From positions 1,488,001-1,552,000 of the forward strand of contig NZ_CP090366.1 of assembly GCF_021432085.1 (NCBI RefSeq): 64,000 nt of DNA, read 5' to 3'. This document shows, one piece after another, positions 19,701 through 30,100 of the stretch (position 1 is the stretch's first letter; each line of letters opens with the position of its first letter). The notes under the pieces are model-generated. The model made no database searches, was not told the origin of the DNA, and saw only the letters and a program-made list of their open reading frames with translations. The stretch comes from Stutzerimonas kunmingensis (lineage in GTDB: Bacteria > Pseudomonadota > Gammaproteobacteria > Pseudomonadales > Pseudomonadaceae). A program made the position numbers and the translations under genes.

Positions 19701-19903
19701 CGGCGCAGCAGGTTGATCAGTACGGTCAACACCACGCTGAGGATCACCATCGAGGTGATCGGGATGAACACCTGGCTGCGTTCGGACTCGATGCGGATGT
19801 CGCCGGGCAATCGACCGAACCAGTTCAGCAGCCATGGGAAGTAGTGCCAAGCGATGCCGAGCAGTAGCAGCGCAGCGCCCGCCACGATCAACCAGCGTGC
19901 CAT
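19697..19903 (-). CDS. DUF2905 family small membrane protein
   Basis: The 68-residue protein has two transmembrane helices (residues 3-25 and 46-66) separated by the conserved loop FGRLPGDIRIE, which defines the DUF2905 family. Function is unknown. Its start codon lies inside the last codons of the LysR gene (16-bp overlap), so it may be translated from the regulator's transcript. It is the PA0774-PA0776-area small protein by position, but I cannot verify that. Confidence 0.85.
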   Translation of the reverse strand: MARWLIVAGAALLLLGIAWHYFPWLLNWFGRLPGDIRIESERSQVFIPITSMVILSVVLTVLINLLRR

Positions 19904-20841
19904 TTGATCTCCTCGTTTCGCTCCGTTCGCTTCGCCGGTCGTGTGCGGTATTCGACAAAGGCGGCGATCACCTGTGCGGCCAGCACCTCAACGGCTTCGC
20001 TGCGATTGCTGCCACGTAGCAGTTTGATCTGATACTCGCCCAGTTGTGGTAACCCATACTGCCCATCGAGACGCTGCAGGGACGGGCGAATCAGGCTTGA
20101 TGGATAGGGCGCGATGGCGAGATCGGCAATCATCGCGGCCTCCTGTCCCGAAGTCTGTTCGCTGGAGTAGGCCACTCGGTAGCTGCGGCCGATGCGGTCG
20201 AGTGCATCCAGTGCCTGTCGCCGCCAGGCGCAATCAGGGCTGGCCAGCGCCAGCGGCAGCGGCGTGCGCAGCGCGGCGACACCACCGCTGCGACCGGCCC
20301 AGACCAGCGGTTCGCTATGAATCGGCTCGCCTCGCGAATCGTCCTGGCCAAGATTGCCGACGGTGACCAGGGCGAGGTCCAGTTCGCCTGCGTCAATGCG
20401 CTCGATCATATCGATGCTGCGTGCGACCGACACATCCACTTCGACTCCGGGATGGCTGCGGGCGAACAACGCCAGCAGGCCGGGCAGAATGCGCGTCCCG
20501 ACATCCGCCGGCGTTCCGAAGCGCACGCGACCCTGCAGCGCTGGCTGGAGGAAGTGCGCAATGGCTTCTTCGTTGAGTTTGAGCAGGCGTCGGGCATAGC
20601 CGAGCAGCGTCTCGCCTGCCGGTGTCAGGCGCACCTGCCGCGCCTCACGGACGAACAGGGAGCGCCCGAGGGTTTCTTCCAGCCGCTTGATCTGCATGCT
20701 GACCGCCGAGGTACTGCGATAGATCTGTCCGGCGGCGCGAGTGAAACTGCCGCTTTCGGCAATAGCAACGAAGGTGCGCAGGACATCGCTTTCCAGCAGG
20801 GGCGTCGAAGGGATAGTGGATTGCTCAAGCGGCTCGGACAT
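19888..20841 (-). CDS. LysR family transcriptional regulator
   Basis: The 317-residue protein has an N-terminal winged HTH (LRTFVAIAESGSFTRAAGQIYRSTSAVSMQIKRLEETLGRSLFVR) and a periplasmic-binding-like effector domain (VRFGTPADVGTRILPGLLALFARSHPGVEVDV). The frame is open nine codons upstream to a GTG at 20868. I use the ATG at 20841, but neither start has a strong ribosome site. It is divergent from a DUF1127 gene, a pairing that recurs in pseudomonads and suggests it regulates that gene. The effector is unknown. Confidence 0.85.
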   Translation of the reverse strand: MSEPLEQSTIPSTPLLESDVLRTFVAIAESGSFTRAAGQIYRSTSAVSMQIKRLEETLGRSLFVREARQVRLTPAGETLLGYARRLLKLNEEAIAHFLQPALQGRVRFGTPADVGTRILPGLLALFARSHPGVEVDVSVARSIDMIERIDAGELDLALVTVGNLGQDDSRGEPIHSEPLVWAGRSGGVAALRTPLPLALASPDCAWRRQALDALDRIGRSYRVAYSSEQTSGQEAAMIADLAIAPYPSSLIRPSLQRLDGQYGLPQLGEYQIKLLRGSNRSEAVEVLAAQVIAAFVEYRTRPAKRTERNEEIKWHAG

Positions 20842-20973
20842 AAGAGAGGCTTCAGTTTTTCTGAACACAGGCTTTCATATTAGTCGTTTGTTTGAACGAC
20901 TGATGCCCGCTCATCCTGTAGGCAACCGGTGGCGCCACAGCCCGTGGCCACCGCGAGCGAAGCGGAGGTGAGC

Positions 20974-21261
20974 ATGCCTGGTGAACGACGCGATACGCGT
21001 GTACGACAACAATCCGAGCCGCAGTTGCCGGACTTCTACATGCCGGCCATGTGGCCGCTGGATCTGCAGCGCAGCCTGCATGACTGGTTTCGCGCCTGGC
21101 GGCAGCGGCGCCTGTATCGGCGACTGCTGAAGCTGGATGATCGACAGTTGGCGTCGCGCGATCTGGATCGGCGCCGGCTCAGTAAAATGGCTCAGGCGCC
21201 GTTGCGCCAGTTGGTAGCGCAGCGGCGCAAGCGTCGATGCCCTGCGCGCCACGCTCGCTGA
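20974..21261 (+). CDS. DUF1127 domain small basic protein
   Basis: The 95-residue, strongly basic protein carries a DUF1127 motif (YRRLLKLDDRQLASRDLDRRRL) near residues 48-69. Short DUF1127 proteins in alphaproteobacteria bind RNA and affect phosphate and stress physiology, while the longer pseudomonad forms are not characterised. The ATG at 20974 follows GCGGAGGTGAGC, a near-perfect ribosome site, so I reject the upstream start at 20929. It is divergent from a LysR regulator. Confidence 0.75.
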   Translation: MPGERRDTRVRQQSEPQLPDFYMPAMWPLDLQRSLHDWFRAWRQRRLYRRLLKLDDRQLASRDLDRRRLSKMAQAPLRQLVAQRRKRRCPARHAR

Positions 21262-21276
21262 GCGGCCAACCTACTG

Positions 21277-22239
21277 TCAGGGCTTGCGGGCGAGGAGCAC
21301 GGCGCGCATGGGGGCCGGCAGGCCTTCGACCGTTTTGCCGTGGTCTTGCGGGTCGAGGAAGTCGGGCAACGACTGGTAGCGCATCCACTCGGTGCTGCGC
21401 TGTTCCTCAATGCTGGTCACGCTGACATCCACGCAGCGCACGTCGACAAAGCCGGCGCGGCGCAACCAGCATTCCAGCGCCTTCACCGAGGGCAAGAACC
21501 AGACGTTGCGCATCTGCGCATAGCGGTCTTCCGGCACCAGTGCGGTATTTTCGTCGCCTTCCACCACCAGGGTCTCTAGCACCAGTTCGCCGCCGCGTAC
21601 CAGGCAGTCCTTGAGGTCGAGCAGATGGTCGACCGGCGAGCGGCGATGGTAGAGCACGCCCATGGAGAACACCGTCTCGAAGCCTTCGAGCCTGGCCGGC
21701 AGTTCTTCCAGGGCGAACGGCAGATGCCAGACCGGCAGCTCCTGCAGGTAGCGCTTCATCGCATGGAATTGGCAGAAGAACAGCCAGTTCGGGTCGACCC
21801 CGACCACGCTGTCGGCGCCGGCACCGAGCATGCGCCACATGTAGTAGCCGTTGCCGCAACCGACGTCGAGGATGCGTTTGCCGGCCAGATTCAGGTGCGG
21901 CGCAACCCGGTCCCACTTCCAGTCCGAGCGCCACTCTGTATCGACATGCACACCGAACACGTCGAACGGCCCCTTGCGCCATGGCGAGAGCCCCATCAAC
22001 GCATCATGGGTGGCCTGGCGCGTGGCGTCGTCACAGGTCGCGTCGAGGCGGAAGCTGTCACGCAGTTCGACCTGTACGGGCGCTAGAGCAGGCAGTGCAT
22101 CGACGGCACGCCGCCAGCGCGGCAGATCGCCGTGACCGACCGCGAGTTTGGCATCCAGCTGCTGCTGAACGCCGTTGGCCCAGGCGGCCAGCGGGGTGCC
22201 GGCCAGGCGCCAGGCAAGGGGAGTGAGGTCGAGGTTCAT
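21277..22239 (-). CDS. cmoB: tRNA U34 carboxymethyltransferase CmoB
   Basis: The 320-residue enzyme transfers carboxymethyl from carboxy-SAM to 5-hydroxyuridine at tRNA position 34. The SAM-binding motif [18 protein letters not shown] is central, and the N-terminal [21 protein letters not shown] and later [16 protein letters not shown] are CmoB-specific. The open frame extends 11 codons upstream, but the ATG at 22239 overlaps the cmoA stop (ATGA), which is the expected coupling. Confidence 0.95.
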   Translation of the reverse strand: MNLDLTPLAWRLAGTPLAAWANGVQQQLDAKLAVGHGDLPRWRRAVDALPALAPVQVELRDSFRLDATCDDATRQATHDALMGLSPWRKGPFDVFGVHVDTEWRSDWKWDRVAPHLNLAGKRILDVGCGNGYYMWRMLGAGADSVVGVDPNWLFFCQFHAMKRYLQELPVWHLPFALEELPARLEGFETVFSMGVLYHRRSPVDHLLDLKDCLVRGGELVLETLVVEGDENTALVPEDRYAQMRNVWFLPSVKALECWLRRAGFVDVRCVDVSVTSIEEQRSTEWMRYQSLPDFLDPQDHGKTVEGLPAPMRAVLLARKP

Positions 22240-22979
22240 GGCAGGGCGATCAGCGAAGCGAAATTCAGGCACTGGAACCAGGGCACGACCTTGGAAAAGC
22301 CGGCATCCAGCAGCCGTTGGCGATGGGTCTTCAGGCTGTCGGGCTTCATCACGTTCTCGATGGCGCTGCGTTTTTGGGCGATTTCCAGTTCGCTGTAGCC
22401 ATTGGCGCGCTTGAAGGCGATGTGCAGGTCGGTCAGCAACTGTTGCTCGTCTTCATCTTCGAAGCGCAGCTTCTCCGACAGGATCAGCGCCCCACCGGGC
22501 ACCAGCGCCTGGCGAATGCGGCTGAGCAGGGCCGGGCGCTGTTCCGGTGCGATGAATTGCAGGGTGAAGTTCAGCGCCACCAGCGAGCTAGGCTGGAACT
22601 GCAGAGCCAGGATGTCGCCCTCGATGACGTCGACCGACAGCAGTTCCTGAAACATCGAGTCCTGCCCGTGGAGGTATTCGCGGCAGCGCTCGACCATTGC
22701 CGCGGAGTTGTCCACGGCGACGACCTGGCAGTTGTCGGCAGTCACGTGACGACGCAGGGCCTGGGTCACCGCGCCCAGCGAGCAGCCCAGGTCATACAAA
22801 TGAGTATGCGGCTGTGCGAACTGAGCGGCGATCACGCCGATGTTCTCGACGATGGTCGGGTAACCGGGCACAGAGCGCTTGATCATGTCGGGAAACACCC
22901 GCACCACGTCCTCGTTGAAGACGAAGTCCTGAATGCGGGGCAGGGGCTGGGCGAACAGACGGTCGAGATCGTGGCTCAC
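22236..22979 (-). CDS. cmoA: Carboxy-SAM synthase CmoA
   Basis: The 247-residue enzyme converts SAM and prephenate to carboxy-SAM, the donor used by CmoB. The methyltransferase-like core shows [18 protein letters not shown]. The frame is open for 70 codons upstream, but conserved sequence begins at the GTG at 22979 ([13 protein letters not shown]), giving the usual family length. It overlaps cmoB by 4 bp. Confidence 0.94.
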   Translation of the reverse strand: MSHDLDRLFAQPLPRIQDFVFNEDVVRVFPDMIKRSVPGYPTIVENIGVIAAQFAQPHTHLYDLGCSLGAVTQALRRHVTADNCQVVAVDNSAAMVERCREYLHGQDSMFQELLSVDVIEGDILALQFQPSSLVALNFTLQFIAPEQRPALLSRIRQALVPGGALILSEKLRFEDEDEQQLLTDLHIAFKRANGYSELEIAQKRSAIENVMKPDSLKTHRQRLLDAGFSKVVPWFQCLNFASLIALP

Positions 22980-23052
22980 GGTGTCGGGCGGCGTGTGTGA
23001 AAACGGGGCGGCATTGTAGCCGAAACCACGCTCGCCGCGGGCTCTGCCCGAC

Positions 23053-23454
23053 TCAGCGTACCTCGATCCGGCAATCGAACATGCCCGCAGGCTCGGCGTC
23101 GACCTCCCACGGGCGTTGATAGGTGAGGTACAGCCTGCCGCTGCCTGGCTCCTGTGCCTCGAAGCGCCAGGTGGACAGGCCATCCCCACCGATCATGTCG
23201 CCTTTCGGATTGCTGAACACTTCGGGGCCGAGGCTGTGCAATTGCTCCGCGGCGGCTTCGTGCAGAATCCAGCGATAGCCCGTCGCAGGGTTGCTCGGCA
23301 GGCTGACGATGAGTTGCTGGCCGCTCTGCAGCCTTTGCGGGCAGCGGCTGTCGTGGCTGAGCACGACGCTGGAGGGCGTCTTGTCGTTGCTTGCGCAGGC
23401 AGCGAGCAGGGCGACGCTGGCGGGCAGTAACAGACGGGGGATGTCGAAAGGCAT
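23053..23454 (-). CDS. icp: Chagasin-type (I42) cysteine-protease inhibitor, lipoprotein
   Basis: The 133-residue protein has a lipoprotein signal with lipobox LLAAC, so the mature chain is lipid-anchored. All three chagasin loops are visible: [18 protein letters not shown] (the G-x-x-G loop) and the RPW tripeptide in TYQRPW. These loops wedge into papain-like protease active sites. Synteny with the Lon paralog matches P. aeruginosa PA0778 (Icp). The start may be M1 at 23463 or the ATG at 23454. The natural target protease is not in this window. Confidence 0.88.
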   Translation of the reverse strand: MPFDIPRLLLPASVALLAACASNDKTPSSVVLSHDSRCPQRLQSGQQLIVSLPSNPATGYRWILHEAAAEQLHSLGPEVFSNPKGDMIGGDGLSTWRFEAQEPGSGRLYLTYQRPWEVDAEPAGMFDCRIEVR

Positions 23455-23538
23455 GATCGGCACCGGTCGGAATTGAGTTGGGAAGGATAGCCCAAAAGAG
23501 CCTGGTCGCAGGCGGGTACTCCGTCTGCGCCGGTCTGG

Positions 23539-23566
23539 GGGTGGAAGTGCAGCGCGACTTCCACCC
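23539..23566. terminator. Perfect hairpin between lon paralog and icp
   Basis: GGGTGGAAGT (23539-23548) and ACTTCCACCC (23557-23566) form a perfect 10-bp stem with an 8-nt loop. On the minus strand no U-tract follows, so it may be an attenuating or mRNA-protecting hairpin rather than a full terminator. Confidence 0.45.
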
Positions 23567-23599
23567 TTTGACTACAGCTGGTCTGCAGCTCGTCCCGCG

Positions 23600-25987
23600 T
23601 CAGAACAGCACCTTGGCCACATCAGCGAAGCGCTTGGCGAAATGCACGGTCAGACCTTCCTTGAGGTAGTCAGGCAACTCTTCGAAGTCGCCGCGATTGG
23701 CTTCCGGCAGGATCAGCTCGAATATCTTCTGCCGCCGCGCCGCGATCACCTTCTCGCGCACTCCGCCGATCGGCAATACGTGACCGGTCAGCGTCAGCTC
23801 TCCGGTCATGGCCACGCCTTTCTTCGGCGGCTGGTTGCGCGCAAGGGAGAGCAGCGCGCTGGCCATGGTGATGCCGGCGCTGGGGCCGTCCTTGGGCGTC
23901 GCGCCTTCCGGCACGTGCAGGTGCACGAAGGCCTGGTCGAAGAACTCCGGGTCGCCTTTGAAGGTTTTCAGGTTCGAGCTGACGTAGCTGTAGGCGATCT
24001 CCGCCGATTCCTTCATCACGTCACCGAGCTTGCCGGTGAGTTTGAAGCCGCGGTTCAGCGTGTGGATGCGCGTGGCCTCGATCGGCAGGGTGGCGCCGCC
24101 CATGCTGGTCCAGGCGAGGCCTGTGATCACGCCGACGCCGGAGAGCACCTGTTCGCTGCGAAACACCGGTTTGCCGAGGTAGCTTTCCAGATCCTTCGGC
24201 GTGATCTTCAGCACCGCTTGGGGGGCTTCCAGCAACTGCACCACTGCCTTGCGGACCAGCTTGCCCAGTTGCTTCTCCAGCTGACGCACACCAGCTTCAC
24301 GGGCATAGCCTTCGATCACCGCTTTCATGGCGCTGTCGCTGATGGCGAGGCGCTGCTTGGGCACGCCGGTCTTGTCCAGCAGCTTGGGCCACAGGTGACG
24401 TTTGGCGATGGCTAGCTTCTCCTCGGCGATGTAGCCGGACAGGCGGATCACCTCCATGCGGTCGAGCAGCGGGCCGGGAATCGAGTCCAGGGTGTTTGCC
24501 GTGCAGACGAACAGCACCTTGGACAGGTCGAGGCGCAGGTCCAGGTAATGGTCAAGGAATTCGACGTTCTGCTCCGGGTCCAGGGTCTCCAGCAGCGCCG
24601 AAGCTGGATCGCCCTGGTAGCTGCTGCTGAGCTTGTCGATCTCGTCGAGCATGATCACCGGGTTCATCACTTCGACATCCTTGAGCGCCTGCACCAGCTT
24701 GCCGGGCAGGGCCCCGATGTAGGTACGGCGGTGGCCCTTGATCTCCGCCTCGTCGCGCATGCCGCCGACGCTGAAACGGTAGAAAGGCCGGCCGAGGGAT
24801 TCGGCGATGGACTTGCCGATACTGGTCTTGCCCACGCCCGGCGGGCCGACCAAGAGCACGATGGAACCGGCGATCTCGCCCTTGAAGGCACCGACGGCGA
24901 GGAATTCGAGGATGCGGTTCTTGATGTCATCAAGCCCGGCGTGATGCTTGTCCAGCACCTTGCGCGCGCGCTTGAGGTCGAGTTTGTCCTGGCCGTAAAC
25001 GCCCCAGGGCAGGGCAGTGGCCCAGTCCAGGTAGTTGCGGGTGACGGCATATTCCGGTGAGCCGGTCTCGAGGATCGACAGCTTGTTCAGTTCTTCGTCG
25101 ATGCGCTTCTGCGCGGCGGGCGGCACCACCTTGCCTTCCAGTCGCGCGCGGAACTCGTCGGCGTCGGCGCTCTTGTCGTCTTTGGTGATGCCAAGCTCGC
25201 GCTGGATGATCTTCAACTGTTCCTTGAGGAAGAACTCGCGCTGGCGCTCGCCGATCTTGCGATTCACCTCACCGGTCAGCTCCTTCTGTAGCCTGGCAAC
25301 TTCCACTTCCTTGCGCAGCAGCGGCAGCACCTTCTCCATGCGCTTGAGCACTGGCACGGTATCCAGCACTTCCTGCAACTCCACGCCAGGCGCGGTGGTC
25401 AGTGCGGCAGCGAAGTCCGAAAGCGGCGACGGGTCGTTGGGGCTGAAGCGATTAAGGTAGTTCTTCAGTTCCTCGCTGTACAGCGGGTTGAGCGGCAGCA
25501 GCTCCTTGATCGCGTTGATCAGCGCCATGCCGTAGGCCTTCACCTCGTCACGCGGGTCGTCATCGCTCTTCGGGTAATCGACTTCTACCAGATACGGCGG
25601 CTTGCGCCGCAGCCAGCCGCGGATGCGCACCCGCGCCAGGCCCTGGGCGACGAACTGCAGCTTGCCACCCTCCTGTGAGGCGTGGTGCACACGGACCATG
25701 GTGCCGTGTTCGGGCAGGCTGTCCGGGTCGAACGTGGCCATGTCCAGCACTGGCGAATCGACGAAGAACAGGGCCACTCGCTGATGCGGCGTCTTCGCCA
25801 CGCGATCCAGGGTCTCGGCCCAGGGATCTTCGTTGACGATCACTGGCAACACCTGCGCCGGGAAGAAAGGTCGGTTGTGCACCGGGATGATGTAGAGCTT
25901 GTCCGGCTGCTGTTGATCGGGCAGTACGAGACCGTTGGAGGAGATGATTTCCTGCTCGATATGATCCTGATTGACGTCGTCGTTCAT
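23600..25987 (-). CDS. Lon-family ATP-dependent protease paralog (AsrA type)
   Basis: The 795-residue protein has the full Lon layout: an N-terminal substrate domain (1-210), a coiled-coil linker with EVNRKIGERQREFFLKEQLKIIQREL (240-267), an AAA+ module with Walker A GPPGVGKT (381-388) and Walker B VIMLDEID (444-451), and the protease domain. The catalytic Ser703 lies in PKDGPSAG and Lys746 in GGVREKV. Pseudomonads carry a principal Lon plus this second one. Synteny between icp and pruR matches P. aeruginosa PA0779 (AsrA), reported in the aminoglycoside/heat-type stress response. Whether regulation is the same here cannot be told. Confidence 0.9.
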   Translation of the reverse strand: MNDDVNQDHIEQEIISSNGLVLPDQQQPDKLYIIPVHNRPFFPAQVLPVIVNEDPWAETLDRVAKTPHQRVALFFVDSPVLDMATFDPDSLPEHGTMVRVHHASQEGGKLQFVAQGLARVRIRGWLRRKPPYLVEVDYPKSDDDPRDEVKAYGMALINAIKELLPLNPLYSEELKNYLNRFSPNDPSPLSDFAAALTTAPGVELQEVLDTVPVLKRMEKVLPLLRKEVEVARLQKELTGEVNRKIGERQREFFLKEQLKIIQRELGITKDDKSADADEFRARLEGKVVPPAAQKRIDEELNKLSILETGSPEYAVTRNYLDWATALPWGVYGQDKLDLKRARKVLDKHHAGLDDIKNRILEFLAVGAFKGEIAGSIVLLVGPPGVGKTSIGKSIAESLGRPFYRFSVGGMRDEAEIKGHRRTYIGALPGKLVQALKDVEVMNPVIMLDEIDKLSSSYQGDPASALLETLDPEQNVEFLDHYLDLRLDLSKVLFVCTANTLDSIPGPLLDRMEVIRLSGYIAEEKLAIAKRHLWPKLLDKTGVPKQRLAISDSAMKAVIEGYAREAGVRQLEKQLGKLVRKAVVQLLEAPQAVLKITPKDLESYLGKPVFRSEQVLSGVGVITGLAWTSMGGATLPIEATRIHTLNRGFKLTGKLGDVMKESAEIAYSYVSSNLKTFKGDPEFFDQAFVHLHVPEGATPKDGPSAGITMASALLSLARNQPPKKGVAMTGELTLTGHVLPIGGVREKVIAARRQKIFELILPEANRGDFEELPDYLKEGLTVHFAKRFADVAKVLF

Positions 25988-26070
25988 GCGGCACCCGTTG
26001 CGAATACGTGCACCTTAGATGGGTGGTGGCCCGGATGATTTCAATCCCGTCGCATGGGGGTGGGCACTTC

Positions 26071-26868
26071 ATGCAGGCTTCGGTACAGTGCTTGCACGCA
26101 CAGGTGCCCATCATGCTCAACGCCCGTCTGCTTCGCCTGGATGACCAGACTCACCAGCACGCCCACGACTATCACCAGTTGGTGATGTCGCTTTCTGGGC
26201 GCGCGGAATTCGAGGTCAATGGCTCGGGTGGCGAAGTCTGCCGGATGCGCGCCTGTCTGGTGCCGGGCGATGCCGACCACGGCTTCGCCGGCATGGGCGA
26301 CAACCGCATGCTGATCATCGATCTCGACGAGCAGGATGTCGTCACCGAGGACCCTGAGCTGCTGGCCCGCCTGTTCGAGGCGCCGCGCTATCCGGCGCTG
26401 GATGCCGATTTCCAGAACCTGCTGGCCTACGCCGGTGCCGAGCTGGCGCGCTACGGCAGCGATCCGCTGCTGGCCCGGGCGCTGGGCGGCGTGCTGTTGC
26501 GGGCACTGCACCTGCGACTGTTCGGCGAGTCTGTTCAGCGCCCGGCCGGACCGCTCGATCTGCAGCGGCTGGACAGCCATATTCAGGACAACCTGGCGCG
26601 ACGCATCACGGTCGCCGAGTTGGCCCAGGTGGTCTGCCTCAGCCCCAGCCACTTCCACGCCCAGTTCAAGGATTGCGTCGGCCTCACGCCGCACCAGTAC
26701 CTGCTCAAGACCCGCCTCGATCGTGCCGCCCGCCTGCTGCGCGAAACGCCGCTGCCACTGGTGCGGATTGCCGAGGAGTGCGGTTTCTCCAGCCAGAGCG
26801 CATTGACCACGGCGACCCGCCGCTACCTCGGTCTGACCCCTCGCGGATTGCGCAAGTCCGACTCCTGA
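26071..26868 (+). CDS. pruR: AraC family regulator of proline catabolism (PruR type)
   Basis: The 265-residue protein has an N-terminal cupin sensing domain (HAHDYHQLVMSLSGRAEFEVNG) and a C-terminal AraC double HTH (LARRITVAELAQVVCLSPSHFHAQFKDCVGLTPHQYLLKTRLDRAARLL, then VRIAEECGFSSQSALTTATRRYLGLTPRGLR). It precedes putA, the order of PA0780 (PruR), which activates putA in response to proline in a strain whose PutA lacks a DNA-binding domain. The start is uncertain: ATGs at 26035, 26071 and 26113 are in frame, and I chose 26071 for its upstream GGGGGTGGG. Confidence 0.85.
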   Translation: MQASVQCLHAQVPIMLNARLLRLDDQTHQHAHDYHQLVMSLSGRAEFEVNGSGGEVCRMRACLVPGDADHGFAGMGDNRMLIIDLDEQDVVTEDPELLARLFEAPRYPALDADFQNLLAYAGAELARYGSDPLLARALGGVLLRALHLRLFGESVQRPAGPLDLQRLDSHIQDNLARRITVAELAQVVCLSPSHFHAQFKDCVGLTPHQYLLKTRLDRAARLLRETPLPLVRIAEECGFSSQSALTTATRRYLGLTPRGLRKSDS

Positions 26869-26973
26869 GCTTTCTCCTGAGCGCCCTGTTTGCGGGCTCT
26901 TCAGCTACCAGGGGTATATTCCTGCGCCATCCTGGTGCGCTTTCATTACGGTCGCGTTTCCGCGTCCGGCTGT

Positions 26974-27006
26974 CGTAGTTTTTCGTAAAACTTCCGTAGT
27001 TTTGCG
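26974..27006 (+). promoter_or_regulatory. Tandem direct repeats upstream of putA, candidate PruR operator
   Basis: CGTAGTTTTTCG (26974-26985) and CGTAGTTTTGCG (26995-27006) are direct repeats starting exactly 21 bp apart, two helical turns. This is the geometry of AraC-family activator sites, about 125 bp before putA. Confidence 0.55.
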
Positions 27007-27131
27007 CAAGAACGGCTCGTCTTGCAGACCCTACATTCCGTCTCCCGACCTGGCTCTTCGTCTTGTGCTGCACCATCAGCCTGGCCGTGGACTAGACCTA
27101 TAAGCAGACACAATCACAAGAGGAGCGGCGC

Positions 27132-30100
27132 ATGTTCAAGGCCGGTCACGTGCTGGAAGGCGCCTTCGCCAACCAGAAAGCCGCGGAATTTTTTCCCGCC
27201 ATCAGCGCCAACTACGCCGTTGACGAGGCGCAATATCTCACCGAACTGCTGCAGCTTGCCGATCCCGGCGAGGCGGGCATTGCCGCCATTCGCGAGCGCG
27301 CGCGCAGCCTGATCGAGGCGGTGCGTGGGCGTGACAATGCCGTCGATACCCTCGATGCGCTGCTGCGCCAGTACAGCCTGGACACCCAGGAAGGGCTGAT
27401 GCTGATGTGCCTGGCCGAAGCGCTGCTGCGGGTGCCGGATGCCGCCACGGCTGACGCGCTGATCCGCGACAAGCTCAACGCCGCCGAGTGGGAACGCCAC
27501 CTCGGCCAGAGCGACAACGTGCTGGTCAACTTCGCCGCCTGGGGGCTGGTGATGACCGGCAAGGTGGTCGATCCGGAAACCGCCGATGGCCGCCCGAAGA
27601 ACGTCATCGGTCGTCTGCTCAAGCGCTCCGGCGAGCCGGTGATCCGCAGCGCGATGAACCAGGCGATGAAGCTGATGGGCAAGCAGTTCGTGCTTGGCCG
27701 GACCATCGCCGAAGCGCTGAAGAACGGCCGTCCCGAGCGCGAGAAGGGCTACACCTATTCCTTCGACATGCTCGGTGAAGCGGCGCTGACTGCCGAGGAC
27801 GCCGCCAAGTACATGGCCGACTACCGTCAGGCCGTGGAGACCGTCGGTGCCGAGCCGCAGGTCGGCAAGGGCCCTCGTCCGTCGGTGTCGATCAAGCTGT
27901 CGGCGCTGCATCCACGTTACGAAGTCGCCCAGCGCGAGCGCGTGCTCACCGAGCTGTTCGCCAGTGTGCGCGAACTGGCCGTGCTGGCGCGTCAGCGCAA
28001 TGTCGGGATCACCATCGATGCCGAGGAGGCCGACCGCCTCGAGCTGTCGCTGGAATTGTACGAAAAGCTCCTGCGCGACCCGGCCATCGCCGGCTGGGGT
28101 GAGTTTGGCCTGGTCATCCAGGCTTATTCCAAACGCTGCCTGCCGGTGCTGGTCTGGCTGACGCTGCTCGGTCGTGAGCTTGGCGAACGCATTCCGCTGC
28201 GCCTGGTAAAGGGCGCCTACTGGGACAGTGAGATCAAGCAGTGCCAGGTCCAGGGCCTGGACGGCTACCCCGTCTACACGCGCAAGGAAGGCACTGACAC
28301 CTCCTACCTCGCCTGCGCGCGCTACCTGTTGTCCGAGCACACCCGTGGGGTGATCTACCCGCAGTTCGCCAGCCACAACGCGCACACCGTCAGCTGCATC
28401 CTGGCCATGGCCGAGGAAATCTCACAGCCGCGCGAGTTCGAGTTCCAGCGCCTGCACGGCATGGGCGATGCCCTGTACGACACGGTGATCGAGAAGTACG
28501 CCCGCAACGTACGCATCTACGCCCCGGTCGGCGCGCACAAGGACCTGCTGCCCTATCTGGTGCGCCGCCTGCTGGAGAACGGTGCCAACTCGTCCTTCGT
28601 TCATCAGCTGGTCGACCCGCGCGTCCCGGTCGAATCGCTGATCGATCATCCGGTGAGCCAGCTGCGCAAGTTCGCTGCACTGGGCAACCCCCGCATTCCG
28701 CTGCCGCCGGCGCTGTTCGGCAATCGCAAGAACTCCCAAGGGATCAACATGAATATCCAGAACCAATGGAACGACCTGGCCAGCGCCTACCAACCTTTCC
28801 TCGAGCGCCAGTGGCAGGCTGCGCCGGTCATCAGCGGGCAGAGGCTCGCCGGTACGCCGTCCGAGGTGCGTTGCCCCTATGACCTGGCCAAGGTTGTTGG
28901 CCAGGCCCAGTTCGCCAGCGCCGAGCAGGCGCGCCAGGCCGTCGATCGCCTGGCGGCTTACTGGCCGAGCTGGAATGCCACGCCGGTGGAAGCCCGTGCC
29001 GCCGTGCTGGAGCGTCTGGGTGATCTGCTGGAGCTGCACCGCGCCGAGCTGATGGCGCTGTGCACCGTGGAAGCCGGCAAGTCGCTGCAGGACGGTATCG
29101 ACGAAGTACGCGAGGCGGTGGATTTCTGCCGTTACTACGCACAGCAGGCGCGGCAGAAGCTTGGCCGCGAAGAGCTGAAAGGCCCGACCGGCGAGCGCAA
29201 CGAGCTGTTCCATGAAGGCCGCGGTGTGTTCGTCTGCGTCAGCCCGTGGAATTTCCCGCTGGCGATCTACCTCGGCCAGATCACCGCCGCGCTGGTGGCC
29301 GGCAACACCGTGCTGGCCAAGCCGGCCGAGCAGACCAGCCTCATCGCTGCGCGTGCGCTTGAGCTGATGTTCGAAGCCGGTCTGCCGAAGGAGGCGATCG
29401 CCTTCCTGCCGGGCGATGGCGCCACCCTGGGCGGCGTGTTCTGTCGCGATCCGCGGGTGGTCGGCGTGTGCTTCACCGGTTCCACCGACACGGCACGCAT
29501 CATCAATCGCCAGCTGGCCGAGAAGGAAGGGCCGATCGCCACACTGATCGCCGAGACCGGCGGGCAGAACGCGATGATCGTCGACTCCACCGCGCTGCCC
29601 GAGCAGGTGATCAAGGATGCCGTCGGTTCCGCCTTCACCAGCGCCGGCCAGCGTTGCTCGGCGTTGCGCGTGCTCTATGTGCAGCGTGATATCGCCGATC
29701 GTGTGATCGAGTTGCTCAAGGGCGCCATGGCCGAGCTCAGAGTCGGCCCGACACATCTGCGCGAGAACGACATCGGCCCGGTGATCGACCAGGAAGCTCG
29801 CGAAGGCCTGCTAGCGCATATCCAGCAGTTCAAGAGCGAAGGGCGACTGATCGCCGAGGCGACGTTGCCGGCTGGTCTGAATGGTCATTTCGTGGCGCCG
29901 GTGGCCTTCGAGATCGACGGCATTCATCAGCTCAAGAAGGAGCAGTTCGGCCCGGTGCTGCACGTGGTGCGCTACGACGCGGCGGACTTGGAGAAGGTCG
30001 TGGCGGCAATCAACGGCACCGGCTACGGCCTGACCCTCGGAGTACACAGCCGCAACGAGGAAACCGCCGAGCGCATCGAGCAACTGGCGCGGGTCGGCAA

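Noticed and set aside
19191..19958. 255-codon minus-strand ORF across pdxJ and the DUF2905 gene
   Set aside because: Overlaps three better-supported features and is Arg-rich throughout.
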